Below are positions 44,461 through 47,563 of a stretch of 47,563 nucleotides of DNA, piece after piece. Source of the stretch: Bacteriovoracaceae bacterium (GTDB lineage Bacteria > Bdellovibrionota > Bacteriovoracia > Bacteriovoracales > Bacteriovoracaceae); contig JAFMBV010000019.1 of assembly GCA_017858255.1 (NCBI GenBank), forward strand, positions 1-47,563, written 5' to 3'. The position numbers and the translations under genes are program-made. Every line of letters begins with the position of its first letter. Position 1 is the first letter of the stretch. The notes beneath the pieces are model-generated. The model saw nothing but the letters and a program-made list of their open reading frames with translations. It was not told the DNA's origin and ran no database searches.

Positions 44461-45488
44461 TTGACCTCTTGCTGGTTTGATTCAATACCAAGAATATCTC
44501 TTGTATAACAAACCCTACCACGACCAGTTTTTTTAGCTTCGTACATCATTTTGTCGGCCATAGATAAAATCTCTTCTTGACTCTTAGCGTCTTCGGGAAA
44601 AGTAGCGACCCCAATAGACACTGTTAAATGGAATTTAGAATCTTTTTTATTCATCGATGACACACCAGCATGGAAAGCTTCATTCTTAACGGCATCTAAG
44701 ACTCTATCGCCTATCAGTTTACCAGTTTCACCATCGACATCAGGAATAATCATTACGAACTCATCGCCACCATAACGATATATAAGATCAGATTCCCTTA
44801 AGGTCGTTTTTAATAACTCTCCAAGAGAGGCCAGGAGCTGAGTTCCGACAAGATGTCCATGACCATCGTTTACGTTCTTAAAGTGATCAATATCAATGAA
44901 CAAAATTGTAAAAACTTCTTTAAACTCTCTATACCTTTCAACAGCTAGTTCGATATCTTTTAATAATTTTCTTTGATTATAAAGTCCCGTTACATCATCA
45001 ACATGCACTAGGTTTTCTACTTTTTTCAGCTCATCTAATCTATTCCAGCCTTTTGAAATATTCGTGACAAAGAGGTTAAATAATTTGAGAACACTCTCCT
45101 CAACAACTCTAGTCATTTCAAATAGACCAAAGAAGTTTTGAGTTGCGTTTTCTCCGCTTGAAAACAGATAGAAATCTTTTCCTTGAAAGCTAATCTTCCC
45201 CAATTCTTTAGGGTTCTCTAACGCTCTTTTGAATAACTCGTTTACGTGCTCTACTTTATAAAGACCACCATAACTACGTTTATTCCAAGAAATACGCACA
45301 GAATCTTGTGATGGTCTATCTTTCAAGAGCTCTTGGTCTTTAGCACAACTAAAAATAATAAGGGGGCCGGTTCCAAAGTTCTTCTTTAGAAAACGCTCAA
45401 TTTGACCATAGGTAACCTTTTTTCCTTGAAGGAAGTTAAAGGTGGCCATTACTTTTGCTAATGCGGCAGTATCGTTTTCTTTAGACAA
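44457..45488 (-). CDS. GGDEF diguanylate cyclase
   Basis: The 343-residue protein has a C-terminal GGDEF domain with an intact active site, YGGDEFVMI (GGDEF at 240-244), preceded by the inhibitory I-site RESD at 231-234, and by the usual VDDVTGLYNQRKLL entry and FIDIDHFKNVND metal motif. It should make cyclic di-GMP and be feedback-controlled. The N-terminal 150 residues have no membrane helix and may be a GAF-like sensor. The start is taken as TTG 45486-45488 with AAGGGA upstream in the previous gene; an internal ATG at residue 14 is an alternative. It is the middle gene of an operon with an acidic coiled-coil protein and a phosphoesterase. Confidence 0.93.
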   Translation of the reverse strand: MSKENDTAALAKVMATFNFLQGKKVTYGQIERFLKKNFGTGPLIIFSCAKDQELLKDRPSQDSVRISWNKRSYGGLYKVEHVNELFKRALENPKELGKISFQGKDFYLFSSGENATQNFFGLFEMTRVVEESVLKLFNLFVTNISKGWNRLDELKKVENLVHVDDVTGLYNQRKLLKDIELAVERYREFKEVFTILFIDIDHFKNVNDGHGHLVGTQLLASLGELLKTTLRESDLIYRYGGDEFVMIIPDVDGETGKLIGDRVLDAVKNEAFHAGVSSMNKKDSKFHLTVSIGVATFPEDAKSQEEILSMADKMMYEAKKTGRGRVCYTRDILGIESNQQEVK

Positions 45489-45493
45489 GGTTT

Positions 45494-47563
45494 TTAATCC
45501 CTTTTTCTCTTTGTTTCTGAGTCAAAACTTATATCATCTTCAAGGACTTCAATAGATCCTCTTAATGTTTTCATGATTCTCTCTAGTCTTTCCTCAAGCT
45601 TCATTTTATCGTCTCTTGATTTTTGTTCACGTATGACGACATTTTCCATATTAAATTCTAATTGATCTATTTTTCTCTTTAATTCAAGAATCTTTTTATC
45701 ACGAGACTGTACTTGTGATTCAGAGTCCATTTTCACCAATTCTAATTGGCTCTCAAGTTCTTTTTCTCTTTGCTTAATATGATTGAAGTCAATTCGTACC
45801 TTACCTTGAAGGCGATCAAATTCTTTCTGCAGCTTTCTCGCCTTCTCTTCTGAGTATAGCTTTTTCTCATCTGTTAGGCGCAAGCGATACTTCATCTCAT
45901 CCATTTCGCTACCGTGACGCTTTTTGAGGATAGAGATTTCAATTTTGGCCTCGTCCAACTCTGCCTTAAGACCTAGATTATCTTGCTCTACTAATTTATT
46001 TTCTTTTTTAAAGTTTTGAATCTCTTTTAGAAGATCCTCTCTTTCCTCACGTAATTGTCTTATCGTCGCTTGAAGACGAACAGCATCACCTTCACTTAGG
46101 CTAGGTGGTACTCTAACATTATCCGAGGATATATTTAACGTTCCCTCTGATGCCGTATCGTCACTTGGCCGGGGGCTTTTTAATACATCAACAGTATTGG
46201 TTTGTAAGGTTCCCTCATACTGCTCCTCTATTTCATCCTCTTCTAATAAATCTTCTTCCAACAATGTGGTAGATTCATCTTGTTCAGGCCGAAACTCATG
46301 TGTTGCACTTTCATGGTCAATCATGGCCTCTAATTCTTTCGTAACCTCTTCAGTCATGACAACCGTTGGATTGGTGCTCTCTTCGAAGTCATTTTCTTCT
46401 TCATATTCATCTTCATCTTTATCTAGGGCATCCAACAAGTTTTCTTCAACCTCATAGTCAGAGTCTTCTTCCAATTCTTCGCCACTCATATCAAGAGAGT
46501 CTTCCTCGAATTCTTCTTCTAAATTATCTTCTATTCCAGTCGTTACAGAACCGGTCATTTCTTTCATCTCACCTAAATTAATGGCCTGAGTTTTTTCAAT
46601 TTCCTCATCGTCATCATTTGCAAAACCTAATTCTTCAGAATCGAATTCAGACTGAATCTCTTCCTCACTATCGTTGGCAAAAAGAAGTTCTTCATCTTCC
46701 TCTGAACTTTCAACATCCTCGGAATCGTCTATATCTTCTGCTCCCAATTCAAGGACATCTTCTGATGTATCATCTCCATTTTCAGCACTTAAAACCGCGT
46801 CGTCTCCTAAATCAAAGTCTTCATCTTCTTCAATCTCAAGTAAATCTTGACCATTGTCTATGTTATCTTCGCTAACGTCATGTGACTCAATATCCATACC
46901 CTCAGTGGTATCTCCTGCTAATTCAAATCCTTCATCTTTTTTGGCTGGAGTATCACCTGCTGGCTCCAATGTACTATTACCTTCCAGGTCCATATCCTCA
47001 TCATCAATTGCGCCTAAATTAAAATCGAGTCCTCCGTCATCACTTCTTTCTTCAGCAACTTCCTCTGCCTCTGGCTCTGTTGAGAAGGACAACTCCCCAT
47101 CATCTGTTAACTCCTCATTCTCAAATTCGAGAAGCTCATCTTGGTCTAGACTTTCATCACTCATTTCACTAACCTCGTTTGCCTCTTGAGCGGCATTATC
47201 AAGAGACGCTACGCTTTCCTCTTCAGTAGGTTCATCATTTAATTCGAATTCACCTGTATCGTCTAAAGAGATTGAGTCCGTTTGTGGACTATTTGGCTTT
47301 TCAAATTGCATTTCTTCATCATTATTTTGCTTTAGATCCAACTCTCCAGTTTCTTCATCAAACTCAGAGAGTTCTTCTGCCGTGGGTAAAGAACGACTAT
47401 CAGTTAACCTGGTCAGTTCATCATCAAGATCTTCAACTTGCTCGGTACTTGCTTCTAACTCTTCTTCATTGTCACTAAACTCTAACTCGCCCTCATCGAG
47501 GTCGATGTCGTCCTCTTCATCTAAATCAATATCTTCCGCTTCGTCTAAATTAATTTCTTCCGC
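45494..47563 (-). CDS. Very acidic repeat/coiled-coil protein (5' end beyond window)
   Basis: The frame is open from TAA 45494-45496 to the right edge, giving at least 689 residues. It begins outside the window; a TTG at 47341 is not needed as a start. The N-terminal three-quarters are almost entirely Asp, Glu, Ser and Leu in degenerate short repeats such as DLEIEEDEDFDLGDD-like units, without predicted structure. About 200 residues near the C-terminus (from SEGDAVRLQATIRQLREE on) form a strong coiled coil, ending in a basic TKRKRD tail. Coiled coils with long acidic linkers occur in polarity and motility scaffolds of myxobacteria and bdellovibrios. Such a role is inference; the missing N-terminus could hold the decisive domain. 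It is followed 5 bases later by a diguanylate cyclase gene. Confidence 0.8.
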   Translation of the reverse strand, partial: AEEINLDEAEDIDLDEEDDIDLDEGELEFSDNEEELEASTEQVEDLDDELTRLTDSRSLPTAEELSEFDEETGELDLKQNNDEEMQFEKPNSPQTDSISLDDTGEFELNDEPTEEESVASLDNAAQEANEVSEMSDESLDQDELLEFENEELTDDGELSFSTEPEAEEVAEERSDDGGLDFNLGAIDDEDMDLEGNSTLEPAGDTPAKKDEGFELAGDTTEGMDIESHDVSEDNIDNGQDLLEIEEDEDFDLGDDAVLSAENGDDTSEDVLELGAEDIDDSEDVESSEEDEELLFANDSEEEIQSEFDSEELGFANDDDEEIEKTQAINLGEMKEMTGSVTTGIEDNLEEEFEEDSLDMSGEELEEDSDYEVEENLLDALDKDEDEYEEENDFEESTNPTVVMTEEVTKELEAMIDHESATHEFRPEQDESTTLLEEDLLEEDEIEEQYEGTLQTNTVDVLKSPRPSDDTASEGTLNISSDNVRVPPSLSEGDAVRLQATIRQLREEREDLLKEIQNFKKENKLVEQDNLGLKAELDEAKIEISILKKRHGSEMDEMKYRLRLTDEKKLYSEEKARKLQKEFDRLQGKVRIDFNHIKQREKELESQLELVKMDSESQVQSRDKKILELKRKIDQLEFNMENVVIREQKSRDDKMKLEERLERIMKTLRGSIEVLEDDISFDSETKRKRD

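Noticed and set aside
46197-47189. Several plus-strand Ser-rich ORFs opposite the acidic gene
   Set aside because: They are mirror frames of the Asp/Glu/Ser repeats; their Ser- and Leu-rich composition follows from the opposite strand.

Overview
This 47.6 kb window is AT-rich, Gram-negative chromosomal DNA with densely packed genes; no gap between genes exceeds about 220 bases, and I found no rRNA, tRNA, CRISPR array, insertion sequence or phage gene. The gene mix suggests a Bdellovibrionota-type predator, closest in style to Halobacteriovorax/Bacteriovorax. It combines a Vibrio-like TtpC-ExbB-ExbD-TonB-TPR system, an AapJQMP amino-acid importer, TrmFO, zinc-independent GTP cyclohydrolase FolE2, many secreted proteins and lipoproteins, a large subtilisin-like lipoprotein and a histone-H1-like protein. 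This taxonomic placement is inference, not a database match.

Layout. Bases 1-3369 hold the end of a TonB2-type energising operon, cut at the left edge. It is followed by an outer-membrane barrel candidate (3581-4537), ribosomal protein L25/Ctc, a VOC-fold protein, and a divergent pair (a two-domain 6-pyruvoyl-tetrahydropterin-synthase-like protein and FolE2) pointing to pterin or deazapurine synthesis. A 1051-residue S8 peptidase lipoprotein occupies 8057-11212. Bases 11241-16829 carry RmuC, a thermonuclease, CvfB and several unrecognised exported proteins.

Bases 16838-28093 hold a split aap importer. aapQ, aapM and aapP lie at 16838-19850 on the minus strand. The binding-protein gene aapJ lies at 27074-28093 on the same strand. 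A 7 kb block of plus-strand genes sits between them: an exported CXXCH protein of DUF1588/DUF1585 type, a Tat-signal DUF1501-like protein, an RND/MMPL exporter, a secreted HEAAH protein broken by an in-frame TAG, and two tandem paralogous XRE regulators.

Bases 28265-34318 carry a HEAT-like secreted protein, an FMN reductase, another XRE regulator with a nearby 9-bp inverted repeat, a lipoprotein, and a very large exported protein with a C-terminal metallophosphatase domain interrupted by an in-frame TGA. Bases 34325-38718 (minus) hold a glycosyltransferase, a UDP-glucuronate-decarboxylase-like enzyme, an EamA transporter and TrmFO. Bases 38785-43369 (plus) hold NAD synthetase, an H1-like protein and an APC permease fused to universal-stress domains. 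Bases 43381-47563 (minus) hold an operon of a very acidic coiled-coil protein (cut at the right edge), a diguanylate cyclase and a metallophosphoesterase.

The most notable points are the three-gene cytochrome/DUF1501/RND module nested in the split aap locus, and two long reading frames each broken by a single same-frame stop codon upstream of catalytic motifs. The large phosphatase protein also has a polymorphic-toxin-like architecture.
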